Shown in pieces: positions 42,454 to 52,664 of a stretch of DNA of 64,000 nt (position 1 is its first letter; each line of letters starts with the position of its first letter). Location of the stretch: positions 1 through 64,000 of the forward strand of contig JAFDYG010000490.1 of the NCBI GenBank assembly GCA_018267545.1, in the 5' to 3' direction. The position numbers and the translations under genes were made by a program. This DNA comes from Bacteroidota bacterium. GTDB taxonomy: Bacteria > Bacteroidota > Bacteroidia > Chitinophagales > Chitinophagaceae. Under the pieces are notes generated by a model that did not search any database, was not told the DNA's origin, and saw only the letters and a list, made by a program, of their open reading frames with translations.

Positions 42454-44844
42454 ATGCTCAAAAATTTTTTCAAAATCGCCCTGCGGAACCTGTTCCGCCA
42501 AAAGACATTCAGCCTGCTCAATCTGATGGGCCTGTCCCTCGGCATCGCCTGCGTCCTCCTGCTCGCACTACACGTCAAGGAGGAGCTGAGCTACGATAAA
42601 AATTTTTCGAAGCACGACCGCATCTATCGCATGGAATGGGACGACTGGTCCAAATCTTCGCCCCCCCTCGCCGCAGCCATGCAGGCCTACTTCCCCGAAA
42701 TCGCCGCCACCGCCCGCTTCTCCCAGGCCGGTAATTCGGTATTTTACACCAACGACGGCAAGAAAAACAGCGGACTGGGCTATTTTGCCGACTCCTCCGC
42801 TCCTAAAATATTCGACTTCAAAACCGTCGCCGGCGACCCCGTAGCCGCCCTCTCCGAACCCGGAGCCATCGTCCTCACCCGCAGCATGGCCCGCCGTTTC
42901 TTTGGCGACAAAGACCCGGTCGGACAACCACTCACCGCGGACGATCAATACAAGGTATTCGTAAAGGCCGTCATAGAAGACCTCCCCGCCAATACACACC
43001 TGCACTTCGATTACCTCATGTCCATGACCACCTTTTCCAAATACATCAACCCCGGTGGCATGAACAGCAAGGGCTGGATGTTCGGCTGGACCTATGTACT
43101 GTTGAACCACCCCGAAGATGTCCAAAAGCTCAGGGCTAAGCTGCAAGCTTTCTATCTAAACTACCGCAACGACATCACCGATAAGACACGCGCCCAGACA
43201 CAAGCCGCACTCTTCCGCGCCCGCCCCATCACCGACATCCACCTTCATTCCAACCTCATCCAGGAAATGGGGCCAAACAGCAGCATCGTTTATATCTATA
43301 TTTTTATCGGCATCGGCGCACTGATTCTGCTCATCGCCTGTATCAACTTCGTCAATCTCTTTACTACCCAAACCCTCAAACGGCTAAAAGAAGTCGCCGT
43401 ACGCAAAGTACTGGGCGCGCCTCGCTCACAGCTGATTGCACAATTCCTGGGCGAAGCCTTCATCCTCGCAATTTCCTCCGCCATTCTCGCTATCTTCTTA
43501 TACGATCTCGCCCTGCCCTTCTATAACAACCTCACCGGCAGACAGGTGACAGTCATAGAATTGCTCAAGCCCTCCAACCTCCTTCTCCTCCTATCCATCG
43601 TCGCAGTCACCGGCATCCTCTCGGGAGTATTCCCAGCCCTCTTTATATCCGGCTTCCAACCCGCCTCGACCCTCAAAGGCAACAAGCTCCCCGGCTCACC
43701 CGCAGCCCTCCTAAGAAAGGGACTGGTTGTTTTTCAATTTATTGCAGCTGGCTTCCTGATAATCTCCACCGTCCTGGTCTATAAACAGATGATGCTATTC
43801 CACAACAAACAGCTGGGCTTCGACAAAGACCAGGTCGCCATCATCCGCTACTACGGCGACCTGAAAAAAAAGTTACAGACCAATCCAGATTTAATAAAGA
43901 CCGAATTTCTTTCGAACCCCAACATCCTGTCGGTGGCCCAGACCTCCAATATCATCGGCGACGACCTTAGCGTAGAATACGTCGTCCCCTCCAACGTAGA
44001 CCCGAATAAGCAATATTCCAACGTTCGCGTCTATCGCGTAGACGAAAACTATCTACCCACCCTGAATATCGAACTGAAAGAAGGCCGCAATTTCTCCCGC
44101 GACTTCCACGACTCGGTAGCCTTTATCCTGAATGAATCCGCCGCCAAGGCCCTTGGCAGCAATAAACCGCTCGCCACCGGCACAATGATGACAAACCACG
44201 ACGCAGGGAATCAAAGAGGACCCATCGTCGGCATCGTAAAAGATTTCCATTTTGCCTCTCTCCACAGCCAGATCGAACCCCTCGTCCTCGAATATCGCCC
44301 ACAATGGACCGGCAACCTGTTCGTAAAGATGCGCGCAGGCACCACCGCACAGTCTATCGCCTTCCTCCGCGATAAAGTGGCCCAGCTGACACCCAACGAA
44401 TTATTTATCTGTGATTTCCTCGACTCGCGCATCGCGAATCTGTATAAGAAAGAAGACAACATGAGCACGATCCTGCGAATCCTCGCAGCCTTCTCGATCC
44501 TCATCTCCTGTCTCGGTCTCTTTGGCCTGGCCGCCTATGCCGCCGAAGTCCGCACCCGCGAGATAGGCATCCGAAAAGTCATCGGCGCCAGCACCGCCGG
44601 CCTCGTCCGGCTGCTGACGGTCGACTTCATGATCCCCGTCCTGGTCGGCAACGTCCTTTCCTGGCCGCTGGCCTGGTGGGCGCTCCATACCTGGCTACAG
44701 GAGTTTACCTATCGAATCGACATCGGCTGGACAGCCTTCGCGCTTTCCCTGGTACTCACTGCAGTTATTGCTCTCATGACCGTAGGCTTCCGCTGCTGGC
44801 AGGCAGCCCGGGCCAATCCGGTCAAAAGCCTGCGCGCCGAATAG
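42454..44844 (+). CDS. MacB/FtsX-type ABC transporter permease
   Basis: 796 residues, the double-unit form common in Bacteroidota. A first span (about 20-42) follows MLKNFFKIALRNLFRQKTFSLLNLMGLSLG. A MacB periplasmic core domain runs to about 275. FtsX spans with KRLKEVAVRKVLGAPRSQLIAQFLGEAF follow, then a second span (LRKGLVVFQFIAAGFLII), a second periplasmic domain, and a second FtsX block with VRTREIGIRKVIGASTAGLVRLL. It has no ATPase domain and no ATPase gene is adjacent. Such permeases are thought to act in mechanotransmission, lipoprotein or peptide export. It converges with the GH95 gene, leaving 3 bp. Confidence 0.9.
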   Translation: MLKNFFKIALRNLFRQKTFSLLNLMGLSLGIACVLLLALHVKEELSYDKNFSKHDRIYRMEWDDWSKSSPPLAAAMQAYFPEIAATARFSQAGNSVFYTNDGKKNSGLGYFADSSAPKIFDFKTVAGDPVAALSEPGAIVLTRSMARRFFGDKDPVGQPLTADDQYKVFVKAVIEDLPANTHLHFDYLMSMTTFSKYINPGGMNSKGWMFGWTYVLLNHPEDVQKLRAKLQAFYLNYRNDITDKTRAQTQAALFRARPITDIHLHSNLIQEMGPNSSIVYIYIFIGIGALILLIACINFVNLFTTQTLKRLKEVAVRKVLGAPRSQLIAQFLGEAFILAISSAILAIFLYDLALPFYNNLTGRQVTVIELLKPSNLLLLLSIVAVTGILSGVFPALFISGFQPASTLKGNKLPGSPAALLRKGLVVFQFIAAGFLIISTVLVYKQMMLFHNKQLGFDKDQVAIIRYYGDLKKKLQTNPDLIKTEFLSNPNILSVAQTSNIIGDDLSVEYVVPSNVDPNKQYSNVRVYRVDENYLPTLNIELKEGRNFSRDFHDSVAFILNESAAKALGSNKPLATGTMMTNHDAGNQRGPIVGIVKDFHFASLHSQIEPLVLEYRPQWTGNLFVKMRAGTTAQSIAFLRDKVAQLTPNELFICDFLDSRIANLYKKEDNMSTILRILAAFSILISCLGLFGLAAYAAEVRTREIGIRKVIGASTAGLVRLLTVDFMIPVLVGNVLSWPLAWWALHTWLQEFTYRIDIGWTAFALSLVLTAVIALMTVGFRCWQAARANPVKSLRAE

Positions 44845-44847
44845 CCG

Positions 44848-47277
44848 CTATTTCACGACATACCGTTGCCCCTTTTTGGTCTTGAGAACCACAGGCGCCT
44901 CATTGCCATTACGAACGATACAGTCGCCCCCATTCCGTGAAAAAATAGACGCCTTCACCAGCCGTCCACCTTTCCATTCCATATCCACCACAAATCCGCC
45001 CCTGGCGACAAGCCCCTTTACCGATCCATCCGCCCACGCATCCGGCAAGGCCGGCAGCAGGTGCACGTCCCCATCCTGGCTCTGTAACAACATCTCCGCA
45101 ATCCCCGCCGTCCCTCCAAAATTCCCGTCGATCTGAAAAGGAGGATGCGCGTCGAACAGGTTCGGATAAGCTCCCCCACCTTCTCCATCGTATTCCACCA
45201 CATTCTCCCTTGTCAGTCTCAACAAACGCCTAAAAAGCAGATACGAATGATTCCCATCCATCAGTCTCGCCCAAAGATTGACCTTCCATGCCATACTCCA
45301 ACCCGTCCCAACATCCCCACGCAAAATCAATGATTGCCGAACCGCCTTCGCCAGCTCCGGCGTCCGCAGCACCGATATGTCGTGCCCCGGATATAAAGAA
45401 TACAGATGAGACACATGCCGGTGATGCGGGTCCGGCGAAGCATAATCTTTATACCATTCCTGCAATTGCCCCTGACTACCGATCTGATAAGGAAACAACC
45501 GGCTCCGAACCTCCCTCAGCCGCGCGCTAAACACCGCATCTCCTTTCAATACCGAGTCTGCGGACAATAAATTATCGAACAAATCCCGCACAATCCCCAT
45601 GTCCATCGTCGTAGCCACCGAAACATCGGCAACCTTCTTGTCCCCATAGATAAAGTCATTCTCCGGTGACATCGACGGAGCCGTAACCAGCCGCCCCTCC
45701 TTATCCGGGACCAGCCAGTCCAGCACGAATTGCGCAGCCCCCTTCATCAAAGGGTAAGCCGTATCCTTCAAAAAAGCCTTATTGCCCGTATACAAGTAGT
45801 GTTCCCATAAATGCCGAACCAGCCACGCTCCCCCCATCGGCCAGTTCGCCCATTTCGGCTCTCCCCCGCCCTTGTTCCCCACCGGCGTAGCCAGCGCCCA
45901 TATATCACTGTTATGATGCACTACCCACCCATCCGCTCCATAAAATTCCTGAGCCGCCTTCCGCCCCGTCACCGACAGCGCTTGAATAAGCCCTACCAAC
46001 GGAGTAGTCATCTCCGTCAAATTACACTCTTCTGCCATCCAGTAGTTCATCTGCACATTGATGTTCGTCGTATAGTTGGAGCTCCAGGGAGCCCGCAGCT
46101 CCGCATTCCAAATCCCCTGCAGATTGGCCGGCACCCCAGGCGTACGGGAGCTGCTATAGAGCAGATATCGACCATACTGAAAGTACAAGGCCTCCAGTCC
46201 CGGGTCATTCCCGCCCTTCGTATAAGCCGACAGTCTTTCGTCGGTAGGCAGAGCGACAGCCCCTTGTCCCAGCCGAAGCAAAACCCGATCATAATATCGG
46301 TGCACATCCGCTAAATGTCCTTCCCACAGTTGCGCATAGGACTTCGCAGAACCGACTTTCAATAGAGACGACGCGATAACTTCCGCCTTCTCCAGACTCG
46401 GACAACGATCAAAACTCCAAAAGCCCGTCGCCATCGAAACATAAAGCACCACTTCCGACGCCTTGCTCACACTGATCCCACTCGTATCCATCCTCACCGT
46501 CCCATCCACACTCGTCGCCTTCGCCACCATCGCCCAGGACATTCCTCTGCAGGTATCTTTATCGTCATAGATAACCGGATCCTGACTATCCACATAGCTC
46601 GGCTCCACATGCGACGGTGCCTTTCCCCACATCTCATAAGCTCCCCCGACTAGCTTGTGTTTATTCCTCAACAAGCTCGAAGCAGAAATCTTCAGCTGCA
46701 ACGCGCCTTTCTTGCTACAAGTCCATCGAACGACCATCATCTGACCAAAAGCCGGAATAAACACTTCCCGCAAATATTCTACCCCACCCACTTTATACTT
46801 TGTCCGTACCACCGCATCCCGGATATTCAATTCCCGTTCGTACCCCCCAGAATCACTTCCCCCAAAGTCTTGATGAATATGCAAATCCCCCAACGGCAAA
46901 TAGCTCTCCGACCAAACTCCCTGCATCTTCCTCGCCAGCTTCTCCGCCGCAGGATAGTCCTCCTCGAACAAAGCCTTCCGCAAAGGAGCCAGATACCCCT
47001 TCGCCGAAGGATTGACCGTATCCCTCACCGGTCCACCCGACCAAAGCGACGACTCGTTCAATCCAATCACCTCATCCCCCACACGCCCATACACCATTCC
47101 CCCCAATCTTCCATTCCCCAACGGCAAGGCCTCCGTCCATACCGCCGCCGGCTGACGATACCATAGCCGCTCGTCTTTCACCTGCCGCTCATCCTTCACC
47201 TTTCGCCCGTCTTTCACCTGCGCAAAAATCCCGATCGTATTCCACGTCAGGATGCTCAAAAAGAAAATTATCTTCAT
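44848..47277 (-). CDS. GH95 alpha-L-fucosidase
   Basis: 809 residues with a signal peptide ending at IFAQ. The GH95 signature begins at [18 protein letters not shown]. Active-site equivalents of the Bifidobacterium 1,2-alpha-L-fucosidase are visible: Asn405 and Asn407 in [10 protein letters not shown], Glu539 in SMSPENDF and Asp717 in [13 protein letters not shown]95 enzymes remove terminal alpha-1,2-fucose (or related alpha-L-galactose) by inversion. Between signal peptide and domain lie three tandem copies of a VKDERQ-like hexapeptide. The start overlaps the stop of the GH35-GH92 gene as ATGA. It is the last gene of the locus and supplies the capping-sugar activity for complex glycans. Confidence 0.92.
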   Translation of the reverse strand: MKIIFFLSILTWNTIGIFAQVKDGRKVKDERQVKDERLWYRQPAAVWTEALPLGNGRLGGMVYGRVGDEVIGLNESSLWSGGPVRDTVNPSAKGYLAPLRKALFEEDYPAAEKLARKMQGVWSESYLPLGDLHIHQDFGGSDSGGYERELNIRDAVVRTKYKVGGVEYLREVFIPAFGQMMVVRWTCSKKGALQLKISASSLLRNKHKLVGGAYEMWGKAPSHVEPSYVDSQDPVIYDDKDTCRGMSWAMVAKATSVDGTVRMDTSGISVSKASEVVLYVSMATGFWSFDRCPSLEKAEVIASSLLKVGSAKSYAQLWEGHLADVHRYYDRVLLRLGQGAVALPTDERLSAYTKGGNDPGLEALYFQYGRYLLYSSSRTPGVPANLQGIWNAELRAPWSSNYTTNINVQMNYWMAEECNLTEMTTPLVGLIQALSVTGRKAAQEFYGADGWVVHHNSDIWALATPVGNKGGGEPKWANWPMGGAWLVRHLWEHYLYTGNKAFLKDTAYPLMKGAAQFVLDWLVPDKEGRLVTAPSMSPENDFIYGDKKVADVSVATTMDMGIVRDLFDNLLSADSVLKGDAVFSARLREVRSRLFPYQIGSQGQLQEWYKDYASPDPHHRHVSHLYSLYPGHDISVLRTPELAKAVRQSLILRGDVGTGWSMAWKVNLWARLMDGNHSYLLFRRLLRLTRENVVEYDGEGGGAYPNLFDAHPPFQIDGNFGGTAGIAEMLLQSQDGDVHLLPALPDAWADGSVKGLVARGGFVVDMEWKGGRLVKASIFSRNGGDCIVRNGNEAPVVLKTKKGQRYVVK
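47164..47217 (-). repeat. Three 18-bp tandem repeats at mature N-terminus of GH95
   Basis: Residues 21-38 read [18 protein letters not shown], encoded by three consecutive 18-bp units that differ at only a few positions. They lie between the signal peptide and the catalytic domain and look like a recent slippage expansion. Confidence 0.75.
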
Positions 47278-50200
47278 GGATTTGTACTTTCCTTAGAATA
47301 GATCGTTAAAATATCCTTTTCCGATAAAGCCTCCACAAATATCCTCGGCCGCCGGAAACCACCTTTATAGAACCGCTGCCCGGGAAACTCCTCATTCCCC
47401 CCAACCATCCACACATTGTCCCCCCCTGATAAATGTACGTTTTTTTCCAGCGGCGTAAATCCCTTCGGCTGCCCGTCGATATAAACCCTTAAACCGCTTT
47501 TGTCGCACACACCCGCGATCAGGTGCCACTTTCCAACCCAGTCCGCTGGCAGATCGACCGTACAGTCCCCCCTTCCCCACCCGCCGGCAAAAAAGCTCAA
47601 CTGCTTCCCATTCACCACCTGCAGCACATGATTGTCTCCATTAGTAAATACATCCACCAATCCACCAACCCTCTCTTCCGGACGCACCCAGATCATCATC
47701 GTCAACCGCTCACCCAAATCATCAAGACTCGGACTACCCTTTATTCGAATAAGCCCACCCTCCGAAACAGCCTTGTTGCCAAAGCCCGACCGATCCACCA
47801 ACCCGCTATCCAAATCCAAAACCAATGCATCGGCAGCCAACGAATATACCCTAAATCGCTGCTCACGATCTCCAACCTTCAACACATGCCAACCCGGCTT
47901 TTCCCCCACAAGCACCATCGACCCGAAACGTTCTTCACCCGCATCCAACCCCACCGTATCAATCCCCACAATCCTCCCATCCACCCGAACCGGCACCCGA
48001 AAATCCATTCCCTTCCACCCAATATTTTTCAAGCCATACTGCAGCTTAGAACTATCTTTAAACATCACCCGCATATCCACCTTATCGACAATCGGCAGCA
48101 CCGGCAGCTTCTCCGAAGCCACCACCTCCACTATCCCAAAATCCAACGAATCCAACCTCAAATGTTGCTTCCCTTTTTTATACAATCGAACCCCGATACG
48201 CTCGTCAATTCTTTTTCCCTCCTCTACCAAAAAATTATACCCAGCCACTCGATATACCCCTGTGCTCCCCTTATTCTCCAAAACAAACCTTCCCGTCACC
48301 TCTTCTCCAGGCTTCACCCGGCGCCGGTCCACCGACAGACCGGAGACAACAAAAGATGGCTTCCGTCGATCACTCGCCCGCAAATCCGCCCCCTCCCTAA
48401 ACACCAGCTCCCCACCCTTCATCACCTCGGCATGCGACAACTCCGTCGTACCAAACGGTTTCCCGTTCAATAACAAACTCCCCTTCTCCAACAACCGCCG
48501 CACTATCCAATCCTTTCCATTCTCCAAATGCACCGTTACCTTCCTAAAAACCGGTTCACCCAACGAATACACCGGACTTCCCGGGCACGAGGGAAAAAGA
48601 CCCATCGCGCTAAACACATACCAGCTCGACATCGCCCCTAAATCATCATTCCCGGGCAATCCCCCCGGCCGGTTACTATACCGCTCAGACATTATTTTCC
48701 GCACCCAATCGACAGTCATCCCATGCCGGTTGGCCTCATTGAAAAAATAAGGCAGGTGCAAAACAGTTTCATTGTCGAATACAATCCGTCCATCCCGCAG
48801 AGCAGAATCCAATCGTTGACAAAACGCCCCCTCTCCACCCATCAGATCGATCAACCCACCCGGGTCATGCGGCGCAAAGTAACTGTACACCCACGCATCT
48901 CCCTCTTTATAACCGGAATTCCCCAGCTTCACCCGAAACGAATCCTCTACCCTCGGCAACAACAACAAAGAAGGTATATACAACAAATGACGATAAGCCA
49001 TCGAACGCCGCTCCAAAGAATCGGCCATCGAACCATCCCCCATCACCTTCCTTGCATACTGCGCCAGCACCCAGTCGTCATAGCCATACTCCACCGTCCT
49101 CGTCACCGACTCCGGATAGGTCATCGGAATATATCCAAGCTGGCTATAAACAGTCCTGTCATCCTGTACAAAAGGTCCCCGAACCAAACTCTTCAGCATA
49201 GCATCATATAATAAAGAACTATCCCCTATCCGGAGACCCTTCAACCACGCATCCACAAGAATCGGCACAGAATGATTTCCCGTCATCGATTCCACCGGCA
49301 GATGACCGTCGCGCTTATATTTATCCATCATCGAAAGCAGCATCTCCTTCTGCTTCTCCGGGTACAGCAAGCTCAACAAAGGATGTAAGGATCGATAGCT
49401 GTCCCACGGTGAAAATTGCCCGTACCCTCCACCAGGCATGCGCCAGGGCACTAATAAAGAATGATATAAGGCCGTATAAAAAATAGTCTTTTTGTCCACA
49501 TCCTCATCTTCCACATCGACCACCGAAAGCGCCTTCCTCCATTCTTCCCTGGTCATCTCCCGCAGCGCATCAAACCCAACATTCCCAATCCTCGCCTCAA
49601 CTACACGCTCATCAAAAGAATACACCACTCCCCCCTCCACCTCTTTCCGAGAGGTATACGCAACACTAAACTGCATACTGTCCCCCACAAAAATCTTAGA
49701 AGCCACACCTTCAGGAAAACTCACCCGAAACACACCCCCATTATCACCCGCCGTCGCCTCCACCACCGTCCCATCATCCTTCAATCTTACCTTATAATAC
49801 CCCGGCTCCGCCTCCTCATCCGCATGCGAAAAAGGCCTCCCCCTCCCATCCCCCGGCATCATATAAAACCGTCCCGCAGAACCATTCGGAAATCCACTGG
49901 CATGTCCATAACTGCTAAACCGTTCGATCACCGAATCCCCATAATCATATCCCCCCTTCCTCGTCTCCGGCGTCAGTTGCCAATACCCCCAGGGCGCCAC
50001 CGCACCCGGATAGGTCCCCCCCTCATTCCCCCATCGCGTATAGACATCACTCTTCGTCGTACCAATAAAGGGATTGACATACCCCAGCAAATCCTCTTCC
50101 ATCAGCTGCTTCGGCCGCGTCGCCCCCTCTTCTATGACAATGCTTACCTTCGAAGCATCCTTCCCATCCTCGTCAAAAATCCGCAAGCTATTCCTCCCCG

Positions 50201-52664
50201 AATGCAACCAGCACTCCGGTATATACAAACCCGGCGCAGGCACTTTCTCCGGATACCGGCCCAGATTATACCCATTGACCCAAACCGAACCATGCCCAAG
50301 CCCCTCCGGCACTATCCTCCATATCGTCACATGCCGCGGATTCTCCGGCAACATAAAATCTGTACTCCACCAGCAAGGCCCCGGAGCCTTACCCGCACGA
50401 TCCCCCATGCCCCCCTTCATCCTCCATCCACGAACCTCTACCGGCGACAAGAACGGAGAGAACCGTACCGGCTGATCAATCCCCCCTTCATTACTAAAGT
50501 TCTCGATGACCACCCTCAACCGTATCGGCCTCCGCATGGTATCGACTCCATCCAATAACACATTGAACGGAGAATTCCATCCCTCATGCCTCGTCAGCTT
50601 CCGGTCATTGATATAGACATCCGCATTTTCATCCACACTCGCAAATCTCAATTCCGCCTGCCGCACTCCCGCCGCCACTTCCGGCAGCACCGTCTCGAAG
50701 GTGGCAACCCCCTGCTTCTTATCGAATACGTCTTCTCCAATTTTATAGGGCCGGGAAACACCATCCTTCACCACTTTCCAATCCGTCAACGAAACCACGG
50801 CAGGCGCTCCCTTAACCAGCAATGTGCGACCAAACAATCCCTTGCGAGCTACCGAATCCAGTCCTCCAATGTACGCAGGTAGCTTGTCCCGCCCGTCATG
50901 CGCAGTAAAGACCGCCAACACATGCCGCCCCGCCCCTAATCTCAACCCGATCGCTCCGGCTTTTATATCCACCGAATCCATCGCCTTACCATCCACATAT
51001 ACCCTCACACGATCCGCCCCTTCCACCAACAACGTATATTCCCCTGACTTCGCTACCCTTACTTCCGTCCGATACCAGGCCGAAGCCGTGCTATCTCCGT
51101 CCGCCCCCATCTGCAACGGCCATTCACTATACTTCCAAGAACTCGCGTCATACCCCGGTTCCGCCACACCCGTCGTCGACACCCGCTTCCACTCCCCCAC
51201 AACTACATGTTTTTCCAACTGTCCAGCCCATCTTACAGGCTTATACTTCTTCGTATCTTCACCCGTATACAATAATGCCCCAACAGTATCCTCCGTCTCG
51301 AACCCCTCCTCTTTCATTTCCCCAACGTAACGAGGGCCAACCACTATCTTATCTCCAATAATCCAACAACGATCCGCCGCTTCATCATTCATCACAAGCA
51401 CCCTTACCTGCTTCCCCATCCAATATACCGAAGGCTCCCGACCCGCCGGCACCGTCACCTCGATCCCCCCGGTCGAAAACTCCATCCGCCCCTTACTCCC
51501 CGCAACCCCATACGCGATCAATGTAGTCACCTCTCCTTGCCGAACTAACCCCAACAACGGCAAGCTATTCCCTACCATCCGCACATCTCCCGCCAGCAGG
51601 CAATCCTTCACCACCGGCACTTTCCCCGAAAAATCAACCTTCGCCCCGACAAAGCTCCGCGCAAACCAGGCCGCTTTCTTAAAAGCATAATAAATAGGCC
51701 GCAGATCACCCGCCTGCCCTACCGCCGCGCCATAATCATAAGAAGCCGCATCCTCATCGTTGTTCGTATACCCAAAGTTGCTCCCCCCATGCGCCATATA
51801 GTAGTTGTACCCGGCCCCGCCCCGCGCAATGATCTTCCAGGTCCGCTCCGCAAACGTCTTCGCTTCCTTCTCCCCTGACCCATACCCATTGTACCAAACA
51901 CTCCAAAATTCCGTCGAAAACCACGGATTGGGCCGCGACGCATCGTCCAGCGACACCGCATCTCCCGCCGGGTCATTCGCATGATGCAGCCCGCTAAAAA
52001 AATAAGGCACCTCCAAGCCCAGCGACAAAGCCTTCTGTTGCAGCCACGTAAAATAGCTATTCGGCATATCCGTCCCCCAGCCCAAAGGATGCTCATTCTC
52101 CAATTGCACCATAATGACCGAACCACCTTTATGCACTTGATTCCTCAGAACAATCGGCAGCAGCCTGTCGAAAAACAGTCCCACATATTTCTGAAATTCT
52201 TCGTTCGGTTCCCGAACCCGAAGTCCCGGCTTGAACTTCAGCCACAACGGATAGCCCCCATTGTCCCACTCCGCACAGTAATAAGGCCCCACCCGTACGA
52301 TCGAGTACATTCCCAGCTCCTGGACCAGTTTCAAAAACGCGCCCAAATCCTTTTCCCCACTAAACTCAAAAGCGCCCTCCCTCGGCTCATGCCAGTTCCA
52401 AAAGGTATAGACTTCCACACAGTTGAAACCACACCGCTGCAGCCGCAGTAATCTATCCCGCCACAACGCCCTCGGCACCCGCGCATATTCGATACCCGCC
52501 GATACCAGAAACGTCCGCTGTCCCTTTATAAAAAATCCCTTCTTGTCGAAATCGATTGAATTCCTCGCAGCGGCCGCCGCAGGAAAGATATGATCGTTCG
52601 GCTGCTGGGCGACGGCAAGTCCCATCCCCCAGCAACACAAAAGCAAACTATAAATTAGACGCAT
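47274..52664 (-). CDS. GH35 beta-galactosidase - GH92 alpha-mannosidase - LamG fusion
   Basis: 1796 residues with a signal peptide ending at AVAQ. The GH35 barrel (about 35-350) has [15 protein letters not shown], the acid/base motif VQLENEHP (189-191) and nucleophile Glu252 in [13 protein letters not shown]; jelly-roll domains run to about 850. A second enzyme starts at about 858: [76 protein letters not shown], all GH92 marks, to about 1430. A CARDB-like beta domain (about 1435-1610) and a LamG/concanavalin domain (about 1615-1790) finish it. The GH92 part is about 570 residues, shorter than usual, and its [13 protein letters not shown] region seems to lack several residues. It overlaps GH89 by 17 bp and GH95 by ATGA. 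Confidence 0.9.
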   Translation of the reverse strand: MRLIYSLLLCCWGMGLAVAQQPNDHIFPAAAAARNSIDFDKKGFFIKGQRTFLVSAGIEYARVPRALWRDRLLRLQRCGFNCVEVYTFWNWHEPREGAFEFSGEKDLGAFLKLVQELGMYSIVRVGPYYCAEWDNGGYPLWLKFKPGLRVREPNEEFQKYVGLFFDRLLPIVLRNQVHKGGSVIMVQLENEHPLGWGTDMPNSYFTWLQQKALSLGLEVPYFFSGLHHANDPAGDAVSLDDASRPNPWFSTEFWSVWYNGYGSGEKEAKTFAERTWKIIARGGAGYNYYMAHGGSNFGYTNNDEDAASYDYGAAVGQAGDLRPIYYAFKKAAWFARSFVGAKVDFSGKVPVVKDCLLAGDVRMVGNSLPLLGLVRQGEVTTLIAYGVAGSKGRMEFSTGGIEVTVPAGREPSVYWMGKQVRVLVMNDEAADRCWIIGDKIVVGPRYVGEMKEEGFETEDTVGALLYTGEDTKKYKPVRWAGQLEKHVVVGEWKRVSTTGVAEPGYDASSWKYSEWPLQMGADGDSTASAWYRTEVRVAKSGEYTLLVEGADRVRVYVDGKAMDSVDIKAGAIGLRLGAGRHVLAVFTAHDGRDKLPAYIGGLDSVARKGLFGRTLLVKGAPAVVSLTDWKVVKDGVSRPYKIGEDVFDKKQGVATFETVLPEVAAGVRQAELRFASVDENADVYINDRKLTRHEGWNSPFNVLLDGVDTMRRPIRLRVVIENFSNEGGIDQPVRFSPFLSPVEVRGWRMKGGMGDRAGKAPGPCWWSTDFMLPENPRHVTIWRIVPEGLGHGSVWVNGYNLGRYPEKVPAPGLYIPECWLHSGRNSLRIFDEDGKDASKVSIVIEEGATRPKQLMEEDLLGYVNPFIGTTKSDVYTRWGNEGGTYPGAVAPWGYWQLTPETRKGGYDYGDSVIERFSSYGHASGFPNGSAGRFYMMPGDGRGRPFSHADEEAEPGYYKVRLKDDGTVVEATAGDNGGVFRVSFPEGVASKIFVGDSMQFSVAYTSRKEVEGGVVYSFDERVVEARIGNVGFDALREMTREEWRKALSVVDVEDEDVDKKTIFYTALYHSLLVPWRMPGGGYGQFSPWDSYRSLHPLLSLLYPEKQKEMLLSMMDKYKRDGHLPVESMTGNHSVPILVDAWLKGLRIGDSSLLYDAMLKSLVRGPFVQDDRTVYSQLGYIPMTYPESVTRTVEYGYDDWVLAQYARKVMGDGSMADSLERRSMAYRHLLYIPSLLLLPRVEDSFRVKLGNSGYKEGDAWVYSYFAPHDPGGLIDLMGGEGAFCQRLDSALRDGRIVFDNETVLHLPYFFNEANRHGMTVDWVRKIMSERYSNRPGGLPGNDDLGAMSSWYVFSAMGLFPSCPGSPVYSLGEPVFRKVTVHLENGKDWIVRRLLEKGSLLLNGKPFGTTELSHAEVMKGGELVFREGADLRASDRRKPSFVVSGLSVDRRRVKPGEEVTGRFVLENKGSTGVYRVAGYNFLVEEGKRIDERIGVRLYKKGKQHLRLDSLDFGIVEVVASEKLPVLPIVDKVDMRVMFKDSSKLQYGLKNIGWKGMDFRVPVRVDGRIVGIDTVGLDAGEERFGSMVLVGEKPGWHVLKVGDREQRFRVYSLAADALVLDLDSGLVDRSGFGNKAVSEGGLIRIKGSPSLDDLGERLTMMIWVRPEERVGGLVDVFTNGDNHVLQVVNGKQLSFFAGGWGRGDCTVDLPADWVGKWHLIAGVCDKSGLRVYIDGQPKGFTPLEKNVHLSGGDNVWMVGGNEEFPGQRFYKGGFRRPRIFVEALSEKDILTIYSKESTNP

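Noticed and set aside
47523-48750. Two long plus-strand frames (316 and 372 codons) opposite the GH35-GH92 gene
   Set aside because: They overlap each other in different frames, are rich in Pro, Ser, Thr, Arg and His as expected for antisense shadows, and match no family.
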